DNA from: Salinispira pacifica
GTDB lineage: Bacteria > Spirochaetota > Spirochaetia > DSM-27196 > Salinispiraceae
Direction: 5' to 3'
DNA length: 64,000 bases
NCBI RefSeq assembly: GCF_000507245.1
Contig: NC_023035.1
Location: 2,209,501 to 2,273,500, forward strand
Shown here one piece after another: positions 35,080 through 43,809 of this stretch. Under the pieces are notes generated by a model. It searched no databases. It was not told the origin of the DNA and worked only from the letters and a program-made list of their open reading frames with translations. A program made the translations under genes and the position numbers. Within the stretch, counting starts at the first letter, position 1, and every line of letters starts with the position of its first letter.

Positions 35080-36534
35080 ATGTTGATGACACAACCTGCG
35101 CTTGCCCGGCATGAAGGGCTGATTTACCATGTATTTCCTCTGGGGCAGACCGGAGCGGCGAAAAGCAGCCGGGAGGCGTTCAGTACTGCCAAAAACATCC
35201 GGGAATTTGCTGGCTGGATTCCCCATTTGAAGGATATAGGTGTGGATGCGGTGCTTTTCGGCCCCCTCACCCACTCCGGCAGCCACGGATACGACACGGT
35301 GGACCTTCTTTCAATTGATCCCCGTCTGGGCACCCGGGAGGATGTGAAGTGGCTGTTTGACCGTCTTCATGAGGCTGATATTGCAGTGGTTCTTGATGCG
35401 GTGTTTAATCATGTGGGAAGGGAATTTTCTGCCTTCCGGGATCTTGCTCAGCGCAGGGAGGATTCCCCCTACCTGAACTGGTTCAGCGATGTGAATTTTC
35501 AGGCTGACTCACCGTTCGGCGACGGATTTTCCTACGGGACCTGGGACGGGCATGCCTCTTTGGTTAAACTGAATGTGCTGAATCCCGAGGTTCAGAAATA
35601 TCTGTGGTCCGCACTGGAGTTCTGGATTATGGACCTGGGTATCGACGGATTGCGGATGGATGCCGCAGATGTAATCTCCCCGGAAATCTGGCCTCTTCTG
35701 AGAAAAACCGCAGACGACATGTACAGGAACCGGACGGATGCCGTGGGCAGACCTCCGTTTACCCGGGAAGGATTCTGGATTATGGGTGAAATGGTGTTCG
35801 GAAATTATGCCGATATCTGCGCACCGGGAATGCTGGACAGCATCACCAATTATGAACTGTACAAGGGCCTTCACAGCAGCCACAACGATGGAAATTATTT
35901 CGAGCTTGCGTGGACGCTGAAGCGGCAGTTCGGCGAACAGGGCATCTACCGGGACCTGAAGCTCTACACCTTTGCCGATAATCACGACGTGAGCCGCATC
36001 GCCAGCATCCTGGACCGCCCGGAACATATCTATCCCCTGCATATTCTTCTGTTCACCGTTCCCGGCCTGCCTTCCCTCTACTACGGCAGCGAGACCGGTG
36101 TTCCGGGCAGTAAAGGCAGGGACGATTGGGAGCTTCGCCCGGTCCTGGACCACTCGGAGCTTCAGATTCACGGCAGCCACGGGGACCTCCTCTACGAGAT
36201 CACCCGCCTCCGGGAGATCAGAGCCAGGACCCCGGCTCTCAGAGACGGAGAATACCGGGAACTTTCGGTGGATCACCGGCTGTTTGCCTTTTCCAGAGTA
36301 CTTTCGCCTGAGAATTCCCATGGTGAAGCGGGCGACGAGTGCATAGTGGCGGTGAACTCCGACGAGAGTACCCGGACGCTTTCCATTCCCGCTGAGAGGC
36401 TTCAGGGAAGCCGTTACCGGGATCTTCTCAACGGAGGCGATGTTGTGCAGATCTTCACCCGGGAGGACGGCTTGAGAGTTCTTGAGCTGCCGGTTCACCC
36501 TTGCTGGGGTGCGGTCCTTCAGCGGATCGAGTAA
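35080..36534 (+). CDS. Glycoside hydrolase family 13 enzyme (alpha-amylase type)
   Basis: 484-aa cytoplasmic enzyme acting on alpha-glucans or maltodextrins. Start at 35080 with AGGAGA 5 bases upstream. Conserved GH13 regions: DAVFNHVG (I, near residue 105), GLRMDAADV (II, nucleophile Asp near 194), IMGEMVFG (III, acid/base Glu near 237) and FADNHDV (IV, Asp near 303). The C-terminal beta domain ends CWGAVLQRIE. No signal peptide. Exact specificity (amylase, maltogenic enzyme, glucosidase) is not decidable from this. Confidence 0.93.
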   Translation: MLMTQPALARHEGLIYHVFPLGQTGAAKSSREAFSTAKNIREFAGWIPHLKDIGVDAVLFGPLTHSGSHGYDTVDLLSIDPRLGTREDVKWLFDRLHEADIAVVLDAVFNHVGREFSAFRDLAQRREDSPYLNWFSDVNFQADSPFGDGFSYGTWDGHASLVKLNVLNPEVQKYLWSALEFWIMDLGIDGLRMDAADVISPEIWPLLRKTADDMYRNRTDAVGRPPFTREGFWIMGEMVFGNYADICAPGMLDSITNYELYKGLHSSHNDGNYFELAWTLKRQFGEQGIYRDLKLYTFADNHDVSRIASILDRPEHIYPLHILLFTVPGLPSLYYGSETGVPGSKGRDDWELRPVLDHSELQIHGSHGDLLYEITRLREIRARTPALRDGEYRELSVDHRLFAFSRVLSPENSHGEAGDECIVAVNSDESTRTLSIPAERLQGSRYRDLLNGGDVVQIFTREDGLRVLELPVHPCWGAVLQRIE

Positions 36535-36867
36535 GAGTTTTCCCTCAGGGCCCCGCTCCGCAGAGGCCCGCAGCAGATGCCCGGTGCCGGCCAGCAGCAA
36601 ACGCACCCGGTAAAGGTCCGGCGCCGGCCCGGAAAAGCCCCCGGGAAATGTGCTTTCATCAAAATCTCATATTCCGGGATTTTTCATTTGACAGCAGTAT
36701 GAAACGGGTGGAAGATTTATGTAACATCATGTGACTTTGCACCTGCGGAATGCGGGTCTTGTGCATCTCTATGAGACCCGCTGGTGGGGTACGCCGGCGG
36801 GTTAAGAATTTATCCCTCTTTTCTGGTTCACCCCCGCCCACAGCGGTGTGCAGAAAAGGAAGGGATT
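36535..36867 (+). promoter_or_regulatory. 333-bp leader region before EF-G II, with hairpin
   Basis: No gene is seen. A perfect 8-bp stem, GCGGGTCT (36752-36759) with AGACCCGC (36774-36781), lies about 90 bases before the EF-G II start, after a TTGACA-like box near 36688. It may be a 5' leader structure of the downstream gene. The first 130 bp are GC-rich without features. Confidence 0.4.
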
Positions 36868-38949
36868 ATGAGTTTCAGGACCGAAGACATCAGGAATATC
36901 GCGGTCGCTGGCCACGGCGGTACGGGGAAGACAACCTTTGTTGAGAACCTGCTGTTTGACGGCGGCGCAATCGACAAGCCGGAGACAGCGGAGTCGGGAA
37001 AATCCGTCAGCGATTTCACCGATGAAGAAATTTCCCACAACATGTCCATTCACACCTCCCTGTCCCATATTTTCTGGAAGGATCATAAGATCAACATTTT
37101 GGATACTCCGGGTTCAGCGGATTTTGTGGGTGAGGTGGTAGCTGCCTTCAGAACCGCCGAAAGCGCAGTAATCATGGTGGATGCCGAAAGCGGTGTGCAG
37201 ATTGAAACCATCAAACTGTGGCGTCGCCTTGAAGCACGGGATGAACCCAGAATTGTTTTTATTAATAAGATGGATAAGGATCGTGCGGATTTTAACCGCA
37301 GCATTGAAGATCTGGAACAGAAATTCGGAAAGCAGTTTGTTCCGGTAACCATTCCCATCGGAAGCGGAAGCGACTACAAAGGGATTATCGATCTTATTCA
37401 CATGAAAGCATATCTCAGCCCCGGAAGCGGAAAGAAGTCCAAGCCCTCGGATATCCCCGCCGAGCTGAAGGAGATGGCCCAGGAATATCATGAAAAAATG
37501 GTTGAGGCGGCGGCCCTGGGCGATGATGATCTCACAGAAAAATATCTGGAAGAAATGGACCTTACCGTTGACGATGCCATCAAGGGCTTAACCGAAGACC
37601 TGGTGGAAGGAAAAGTTGTTCCGGTTTTCTGCGGCTCGGCACTTCTGAACAGCGGTATAGCGGCTGTTCTGGATTTTCTGAATATTGCAGCTCCCGCACC
37701 CACGGGGATAGATGAAGTACGTTTCGACCTTGAGAAGAAGGAGCATCATACCCCCATCTCCCAGGAAGGAGAGTTCAGCGGGTTCTGTTTTAAAACCAGC
37801 ATCGATCAGTATGCGGGCAAACTCAGCTTTATCAAGGCGGTTACCGGCTGCCTTTCCCCGGACCAGGAAGTGTACAATATCCGGGAACGGAAGAAAGAGC
37901 GGATCAGTAAAATTTACATGAGTCTTGGTAAGAAGCTTGAAGAAGTGGACAGCCTCTGCGCCGGCGATTTGGGCATCATTTCCAAAATCCCCAGCGCCCA
38001 CACCAACGATACATTCAGCGCAGAGGATCATGAACTCATATATAAACCCCTGCAGCTGCCCCAGCCGGTTCACAAGCTTGCCATCAGCGCCGGAAGCAAG
38101 AAGGATCAGGATAAGCTGGGCGAACAGCTCCAGCGGGCTGCGGAAGAAGATAAAACGCTTTCCCTGAATTTTGACAGCGAAACCAAAGAAACCGTGTTCT
38201 CCGGAATGGGTGAGCTGCATCTGAACCTGATTTTCGAAAAAATCAAGGCGGCCACCAAGATCGAGGTTGTTACCAAGACACCACGGATTGCCTACCGGGA
38301 AACCATCACCCGGCCTGCAGAAACAGAATTCACCCACAAGAAGCAGACCGGCGGTCACGGTCAGTATGCCCGGGTGAACATGCGCTTCCGCCCCCTTGAG
38401 CGGGGTGAAGGATTTGTTTTTAAAAATGTGATCCGCGGAGGATCCATCAGCAAGGGGTACATGCCGGGTATCGAGAAAGGGCTGCTTGAAGCCATGGAGG
38501 AAGGTCCCCTGGCAGGTTATCCCGTTGTGGATCTTGAAGCTGAAGTGTACGACGGAAAAGAGCATCCGGTGGATTCCTCGGAAATGGCCTTCAAAATGGC
38601 GGCAAAGGGGGCCTTAAAAGAGGCGTTTGAAAAAGCGGCGCCCAAACTTCTGGAACCCTTCGTGGAACTGCATGTGTTCGTGGAAGATCAGTATATGGGA
38701 GATGTACTCAGCGACCTCAGTTCGAAACGCGGTCGGGTTCATGCCCAGAACGATCTGGGCGGCGGTATTATGGAGATTGTTGCCGAAGTGCCCCAGGGTG
38801 AACTGATGCGCTATTCCATCGATCTGCGCTCAATCACCAGCGGAACCGGAGGCTTTGAGCTTGAGTTCTCCCACTACGAGCCGGTGGCCGGAAAAATCGC
38901 AGATAACATTATTGCGGAAGCCAGGGCCCTCAGCGAAGAAGAATCGTAA
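36868..38949 (+). CDS. EF-G-like GTPase (EF-G II type)
   Basis: 693 aa, second EF-G paralogue. G1 is GHGGTGKTTFVE instead of AHIDAGKT, G3 DTPGSADF, G4 NKMDKDRADF, which is the signature of the EF-G II group found beside a canonical EF-G in many bacteria. Domain IV contains KKQTGGHGQYARV, and domain V ends RYSIDLRSITSGTGGFELEF. AAGGAAGGGATT before ATG 36868 decides the start. Roles proposed for EF-G II differ between organisms; a translational role is likely but not specified. Confidence 0.93.
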   Translation: MSFRTEDIRNIAVAGHGGTGKTTFVENLLFDGGAIDKPETAESGKSVSDFTDEEISHNMSIHTSLSHIFWKDHKINILDTPGSADFVGEVVAAFRTAESAVIMVDAESGVQIETIKLWRRLEARDEPRIVFINKMDKDRADFNRSIEDLEQKFGKQFVPVTIPIGSGSDYKGIIDLIHMKAYLSPGSGKKSKPSDIPAELKEMAQEYHEKMVEAAALGDDDLTEKYLEEMDLTVDDAIKGLTEDLVEGKVVPVFCGSALLNSGIAAVLDFLNIAAPAPTGIDEVRFDLEKKEHHTPISQEGEFSGFCFKTSIDQYAGKLSFIKAVTGCLSPDQEVYNIRERKKERISKIYMSLGKKLEEVDSLCAGDLGIISKIPSAHTNDTFSAEDHELIYKPLQLPQPVHKLAISAGSKKDQDKLGEQLQRAAEEDKTLSLNFDSETKETVFSGMGELHLNLIFEKIKAATKIEVVTKTPRIAYRETITRPAETEFTHKKQTGGHGQYARVNMRFRPLERGEGFVFKNVIRGGSISKGYMPGIEKGLLEAMEEGPLAGYPVVDLEAEVYDGKEHPVDSSEMAFKMAAKGALKEAFEKAAPKLLEPFVELHVFVEDQYMGDVLSDLSSKRGRVHAQNDLGGGIMEIVAEVPQGELMRYSIDLRSITSGTGGFELEFSHYEPVAGKIADNIIAEARALSEEES

Positions 38950-38969
38950 GACGCAGCGGATGAATTGCA

Positions 38970-39007
38970 GCGCCCCCGGGGTCTCAAGGCCTGAGGGGGC
39001 GTTTTAT
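38970..39007 (+). terminator. Rho-independent terminator of EF-G II
   Basis: GCGCCCCC and GGGGGCG(T) form an 8-bp GC stem followed by TTTTATATT, 20 bp after the stop codon. Confidence 0.85.
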
Positions 39008-39112
39008 ATTGTGTCAGTCTTTCTTTTCAGTGTTTCTTTTCCACTGTGTCTGGCTGACACATTTACTGCATCATTTTTGCCCCGGATATTCAGAACTGCT
39101 CAGGTATCATGA

Positions 39113-40468
39113 TTATTCACGTTCGCCCATGGGAATGAAGGGGCGTGCGCCCAGCACGTTTTTGTAGGCCGGACGGTAGATTCGGCTTCCCAGGGAAAGC
39201 TCTTCCAGGCGGTGGGCGCACCAGCCTGCTATCCGGCTCACGGCGAAGATGGGGGTGAACAGTTCCTCGGGAATTCCCAGCATGCTGTACACAAAACCGC
39301 TGTAGAAGTCCACGTTGGGGCTTATCACCTTTTCGTTATGCTTCACCTCGGCAAAGGCTTTGGGGCTCAGTTCCTGGATGAGCTCATAGAGGCCGTACTC
39401 CTCCTGTATTCTGCCCCCCACATTTTCCGCAAGGCTTTTCGCCTTCTCTTTCAGCAGCACCGCCCGCGGGTCACTGGCGGTGTAAATTGCATGGCCCATT
39501 CCGTAGATCAGACCTGAACCGTCGTGGGCTTTGCCCTGAAGGATCTTTTTCAGATATCCAAGCACCTCTTTCCGGTTGGACCAGTCCTGAACATTGTCTT
39601 TAATGTTATTCACCATCTCCCGCACACGGTTGCTTGCACCGCCGTGCCGGGAACCTTTGAGACTTCCCACCGCAGCGGCGATGGCAGAATATGTATCGGT
39701 GTAGGCAGAAGTCACCACATGCACGGTGAACGCTGAGTTGTTTCCCCCTCCGTGCTCAGCGTGGAGCACCAGGGCCAGATCCAGAAGCTCCGCCTCAAGG
39801 GGGGTGTATTCCCCGGTGGGACGTATCATGTGGAGAAAATTCTCGGCGGTGGAAAATCCCGGGTTTTGGGCATGGATAATCAGACTTTCATTGTTGTAGA
39901 AGCGCCGCTTCGCCTGGTAGCTGTATGCAACCATGGCGGGAAAACGGGCGATCAGCTCTATGCTCTGGCGAAGCACATTTCGGATGCTGTTTTCTTCCGG
40001 ATTATCGTCATAGCTGTAGGTGCCCAGGGTTGCCATTCCCAGTTTGTTCATAATATCCGGACTGGGGCTGCGGAGTATGATGTCCTCCCAATAGCCGGGG
40101 GGCATGGTTCTCCGGCCGCCGATCAGCTTGGTAAAATCTTCATGCTGTGTCCTGGAGGGAAGACGGCCGAACAGCAGCAGATAAATCACTTCCTCGAATC
40201 CGAATCTTCCCTCACTCTGGAAGTTGTCCACAATATCCTTGATATTAATACCCCGGTACCGGAGACGCCCTTCCACGGGAATCTTTTCGTTTTCATCCAG
40301 AATATATCCGTGGACGTCACCGATTTCAGTCAGACCCACAAGCACCCCGGTTCCGTCTTCATTCCGGAGCCCCCTCTTCACGCTGTACTTTTGATACTCA
40401 GATGCATCAATCACCTGGGGGGTCTCGATGAGTACTGCATGGTCATCGAGAAATTGGGCTTCATTCAT
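39113..40468 (-). CDS. gltA: Citrate synthase
   Basis: 451-aa enzyme joining oxaloacetate and acetyl-CoA. Catalytic segments: HAEHGGGNNS (His near 239), GMGHAIYTASDPR (His near 326) and NVDFYSGFVY (Asp near 387). An N-terminal extension of about 40 residues precedes the VKRGLRN segment, as in the group of long bacterial citrate synthases. AAGGA lies 8 bases before the start. Preceded by trmB in the same direction (75-bp gap); a TATACT box in that gap may give it its own promoter. Confidence 0.96.
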   Translation of the reverse strand: MNEAQFLDDHAVLIETPQVIDASEYQKYSVKRGLRNEDGTGVLVGLTEIGDVHGYILDENEKIPVEGRLRYRGINIKDIVDNFQSEGRFGFEEVIYLLLFGRLPSRTQHEDFTKLIGGRRTMPPGYWEDIILRSPSPDIMNKLGMATLGTYSYDDNPEENSIRNVLRQSIELIARFPAMVAYSYQAKRRFYNNESLIIHAQNPGFSTAENFLHMIRPTGEYTPLEAELLDLALVLHAEHGGGNNSAFTVHVVTSAYTDTYSAIAAAVGSLKGSRHGGASNRVREMVNNIKDNVQDWSNRKEVLGYLKKILQGKAHDGSGLIYGMGHAIYTASDPRAVLLKEKAKSLAENVGGRIQEEYGLYELIQELSPKAFAEVKHNEKVISPNVDFYSGFVYSMLGIPEELFTPIFAVSRIAGWCAHRLEELSLGSRIYRPAYKNVLGARPFIPMGERE

Positions 40469-40543
40469 ATTGAGATTCCTTCATTTTGGGATATTTATAA
40501 GTATATCACAGGGATTAATGCATGTATATACAGGCCGTTTTGC

Positions 40544-41248
40544 TCAGGACTTCCGGCGGTAAAACAGCTCCCTGATAATGTGATTCTTGTCCAGCCCTTT
40601 TTGTTCAAATGCCGTGGAAGGACGCCACGCAAGAGCATCAGCATAGCCGTCGTACCGGTTTTCCAGATCCGGATGGGCCCCCAGATGCTCTTTCATCCAC
40701 CGGGCATAATCCTCCCAGTCGGTCACCATATAGATGTACCCGTCCATCTTCACCCGGGGCACCAGCAGATTCAGAAAATCAGTCTGAACAAGACGGCGCT
40801 TGAAATGCCGCTTTTTTGGCCATGGATCGGGAAAGAAAATATGGACACCGGAGAAGCTTTCCCGGGGGATCATATATTTCAGCACTTCCACCGCATCATG
40901 TTCGATAATCTTCAGGTTGTTCAGGCCCATGCTTTCGATCTTTGAAAGCACCGATGCAACACCCGGTACATGCACCTCGATGCCGAGGTAGTTGATGCCG
41001 GGATTGCCTGCAGCCAGTTCAAGAGTGGCATGACCCATACCGAATCCGATCTCCAGAACCACCTCACCGGGTTCGGGAAACAGCCCGGCGGGATCGGTTT
41101 CTTCCGGTCTGAAAGAAATGCCGTGGACGGGCATGAGCCTGCGGTACTCTTCCTCCCGCTTATCGCTCATCCGGCCTTTTCTTCGGACAAAGCTGCGCAC
41201 CTGGCGTTTACCGCCGCCGTCGTATACCGGCTGATGTTTTGAACTCAT
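40544..41248 (-). CDS. trmB: tRNA (guanine-N7)-methyltransferase
   Basis: 234-aa SAM enzyme that methylates G46 of tRNA. SAM motif VVLEIGFGMGHATLE (near 64-78), YLGIEVHVPG (near 91), and the family signature FFPDPWPKKRHFKRRLV (near 137-153). GGAG lies 9 bases upstream of ATG 41248. It begins 6 bp after ptsP, so the two form an operon. Confidence 0.96.
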   Translation of the reverse strand: MSSKHQPVYDGGGKRQVRSFVRRKGRMSDKREEEYRRLMPVHGISFRPEETDPAGLFPEPGEVVLEIGFGMGHATLELAAGNPGINYLGIEVHVPGVASVLSKIESMGLNNLKIIEHDAVEVLKYMIPRESFSGVHIFFPDPWPKKRHFKRRLVQTDFLNLLVPRVKMDGYIYMVTDWEDYARWMKEHLGAHPDLENRYDGYADALAWRPSTAFEQKGLDKNHIIRELFYRRKS

Positions 41249-41254
41249 AGTGAA

Positions 41255-43651
41255 TTACTCCGTGTCCTGTCCGGGCATAATGTGCTCCCGGATGTAGGAA
41301 TGAACTTCGTCCAGCCGCTTCATCTCCCGCATGGATTTGGCGATTCCTTCACAGCGTTCCGCGCTGAGGCCGGCGACCCCTTCTTTCAGTTTGAGAATCC
41401 GCTTCGGGTCCACGGAAAATTTTCGAATTCCCGAACCGATAAAATAGGGAAGCAGGGCCGGGTCACTGCCCGCCTCGCCGCACACCGACAGGCTGGAGAT
41501 TTTATCTCCCACGGAATCGCTGATGCGCTGAATCACCCGGAGCACCGCAGGATGATAGGGTTTGTACATCTGTTCCACCCGTTCATTGGTACGGTCAACC
41601 GCCAGCAGATACATTATCAGGTCATTGGTTCCGATGGAAAGAAAATCACTGATCTCCGCCAGGTCGCCGGCAATTTCAGCAGCGGCTGGAAGTTCGATCA
41701 TCGCCCCCAGACTGGGATCTTCACAGAAATCCATCTTGTCTTTTTTCAGATCCTCCATGGAACGGTACACCAGATCTCTTGCGGCAAGGTACTCTTCCAC
41801 GCTGCTGATCATGGGGAACATGATTCCCACATTGTAGCCGCAGCCCGCCCGGAGAATGGCGCGTATCTGTTCGGTGAAAATATCTTCATTCCCCAGGGAA
41901 AAGCGGATGCCCCGGTAACCCAGGAAGGGGTTTGCTTCCCGGTGTTCGGGATTATAGCCGATCAGCTTATCCCCGCCCACATCCAGGGTGCGGAAGAGAA
42001 CCGGTTTCTTCCCCATGGGTTCAAGCACTCTGCGGTAAATGCCCGTCTGTTCCTCTTCCGATGGGAAATCATTCCGCACCAGGAAGGGGAATTCACTGCG
42101 GTACAATCCTATGCCTTCGGCTTTCTGATCCACCGCATTCTTCACATCCTGAACCAGGTTCACATTGGCATGGATCTCCACCGAAATATTGTCGGTAGTC
42201 TTGCTCCGTTCGGGAATATCGATACGGATTGCCGGCTCGGGGAGTTCGTCGGCCTTCAGCTGGCGGAACTCATCCAGGGCGGCCTGCCGGGGGTTTACAA
42301 ACAGCTTGCCCCCTTCCACATCGATCACCATGGGAACTTCATCCTCAAGCTCGAGAATTCCCAGCTCCTTCACGAAAATTGCCGGAAGATTCAGGCTTCG
42401 TGCAAGGAGGGCCACATGTGCTGTTTCTCCTCCCCCCAGCATTACCAGACCTTCCGCTTTCTCGGCGGCGAATTTCACCACCTCCGATGGGAAAATGTCC
42501 GCTGCCACGATGATCTGCCCGGAAAAATCCCGTCGGATATGATGACCCTGATAATTCAGATTTCGCACCAGCCGGTGTCCAAGATCCAGAACATCCTGGG
42601 TTTTTTCCTGAACTCTGGGATTGGACTGGGATGCGAACAGTTCAACATAATCGTTCACCACATTCTGAATGGCCTCTTCGGAACTTTTACCCTCTTCAAT
42701 CTGGGTCTGCATGGCCCCGGAGAAATTCTCATCCCTGAGCATAAGCATATGGGCCGAGAAGATAATATCTGCGACTTCGGCTATGGAATCCCCCAGACTT
42801 CGCTGGATATCTTCAAGCTGCTCCTTGGTGCTGCTGAGGCTCATGGCAAAACGGGTGAGTTCTTCAGTCACCGCTTCCCGCTGATCATCCTGGCTGTGCC
42901 GTTTTTCCGCCCCGGACAAAATATTTGAATCAGCTGTAAGCAAAGGGTCATCTATATGAATGCTGCCGTCGGGTGCTTTCATCTTCCGGAAACTTTGGGC
43001 TTTTCGTCTCAGGACAAAACTTTCACCAATGCACAGTCCTCTTCCTGCCCCTATTCCCTGAATCACCGGCGGCAGTTTGACCGCATCCTGCAGTCCCCGC
43101 TCCTGGTAGAGTTCCATGAGTACTTCCGCATTTTCCAGCACCGAGGCCAGCTGGGATGCAATTGCCCTGAGAGCCCGGGTATCCTGGCGGGTGAAGTAGT
43201 TGGGTTCCTTATGCTGGAGGGTGATTACCCCGATCTTGTTCACCCCTCTTCTGATGGGTACGGCGAGAAAGGCTTCATAGTTTTCTTCCGCACTTCCGGG
43301 CACGGCCTTGAAAAAGGGACTCTGGCTGGCCTTGCCCTCCCGGATGGGCCGGATTTCCTTATAGGATATTCCGGTAATGCCTTCACCGATGGAAAGCTCA
43401 AGGGTATCGATGAGTTCGCTGTTCAGCCCCTTGGTGGCCCGGAGTATCAGACTGTCCTTATGGCTGTCATACAGGTACACCGAACACACATGGCTTCGCA
43501 TATGCTGGGAGACCATCTCCACCACATCCACAAGAAATTCCTGTATGGATCCTTTTTTTTCGAAAATTGCCGTGAGCTCGGCCATATTGCAGAGAAGATC
43601 AAAACTTCTGTCATCTCTGGATTTTGATGTTTTAGTTGTTTTCTGTTTCAT
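41255..43651 (-). CDS. ptsP: PEP-protein phosphotransferase with GAF domain (enzyme I-Ntr type)
   Basis: 798-aa phosphotransferase passing phosphate from PEP to an HPr-like carrier, in signalling rather than sugar uptake. Residues 25-175 form a GAF sensor domain (SIGEGITGISYKE; FLAVPIRRGVNKIGV). Then follow the enzyme I domains: VMLGGGETAHVALLARS with the phosphorylated His, DVGGDKL, and the PEP-binding barrel with SIGTNDLIMYLLAVDR. The start at 43651 (MKQKTTKTSK) is preferred to an in-frame TTG at 43744; neither has a strong ribosome site. Lies in an operon with trmB. Confidence 0.93.
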   Translation of the reverse strand: MKQKTTKTSKSRDDRSFDLLCNMAELTAIFEKKGSIQEFLVDVVEMVSQHMRSHVCSVYLYDSHKDSLILRATKGLNSELIDTLELSIGEGITGISYKEIRPIREGKASQSPFFKAVPGSAEENYEAFLAVPIRRGVNKIGVITLQHKEPNYFTRQDTRALRAIASQLASVLENAEVLMELYQERGLQDAVKLPPVIQGIGAGRGLCIGESFVLRRKAQSFRKMKAPDGSIHIDDPLLTADSNILSGAEKRHSQDDQREAVTEELTRFAMSLSSTKEQLEDIQRSLGDSIAEVADIIFSAHMLMLRDENFSGAMQTQIEEGKSSEEAIQNVVNDYVELFASQSNPRVQEKTQDVLDLGHRLVRNLNYQGHHIRRDFSGQIIVAADIFPSEVVKFAAEKAEGLVMLGGGETAHVALLARSLNLPAIFVKELGILELEDEVPMVIDVEGGKLFVNPRQAALDEFRQLKADELPEPAIRIDIPERSKTTDNISVEIHANVNLVQDVKNAVDQKAEGIGLYRSEFPFLVRNDFPSEEEQTGIYRRVLEPMGKKPVLFRTLDVGGDKLIGYNPEHREANPFLGYRGIRFSLGNEDIFTEQIRAILRAGCGYNVGIMFPMISSVEEYLAARDLVYRSMEDLKKDKMDFCEDPSLGAMIELPAAAEIAGDLAEISDFLSIGTNDLIMYLLAVDRTNERVEQMYKPYHPAVLRVIQRISDSVGDKISSLSVCGEAGSDPALLPYFIGSGIRKFSVDPKRILKLKEGVAGLSAERCEGIAKSMREMKRLDEVHSYIREHIMPGQDTE

Positions 43652-43809
43652 GTGGTTTGCACCATTCGTTCTCGTAATCGTATCTGCGGATATCTGCCCT
43701 GGGACAGTTTCCACTGTTTCATCATCATAGAGGAAAAACGTCAATTTGAGTAGTCACAGTTTCAGTTTGACACAAGCCTGTTTACCTGCCCGGCCTGCCG
43801 CCGGTTGAG

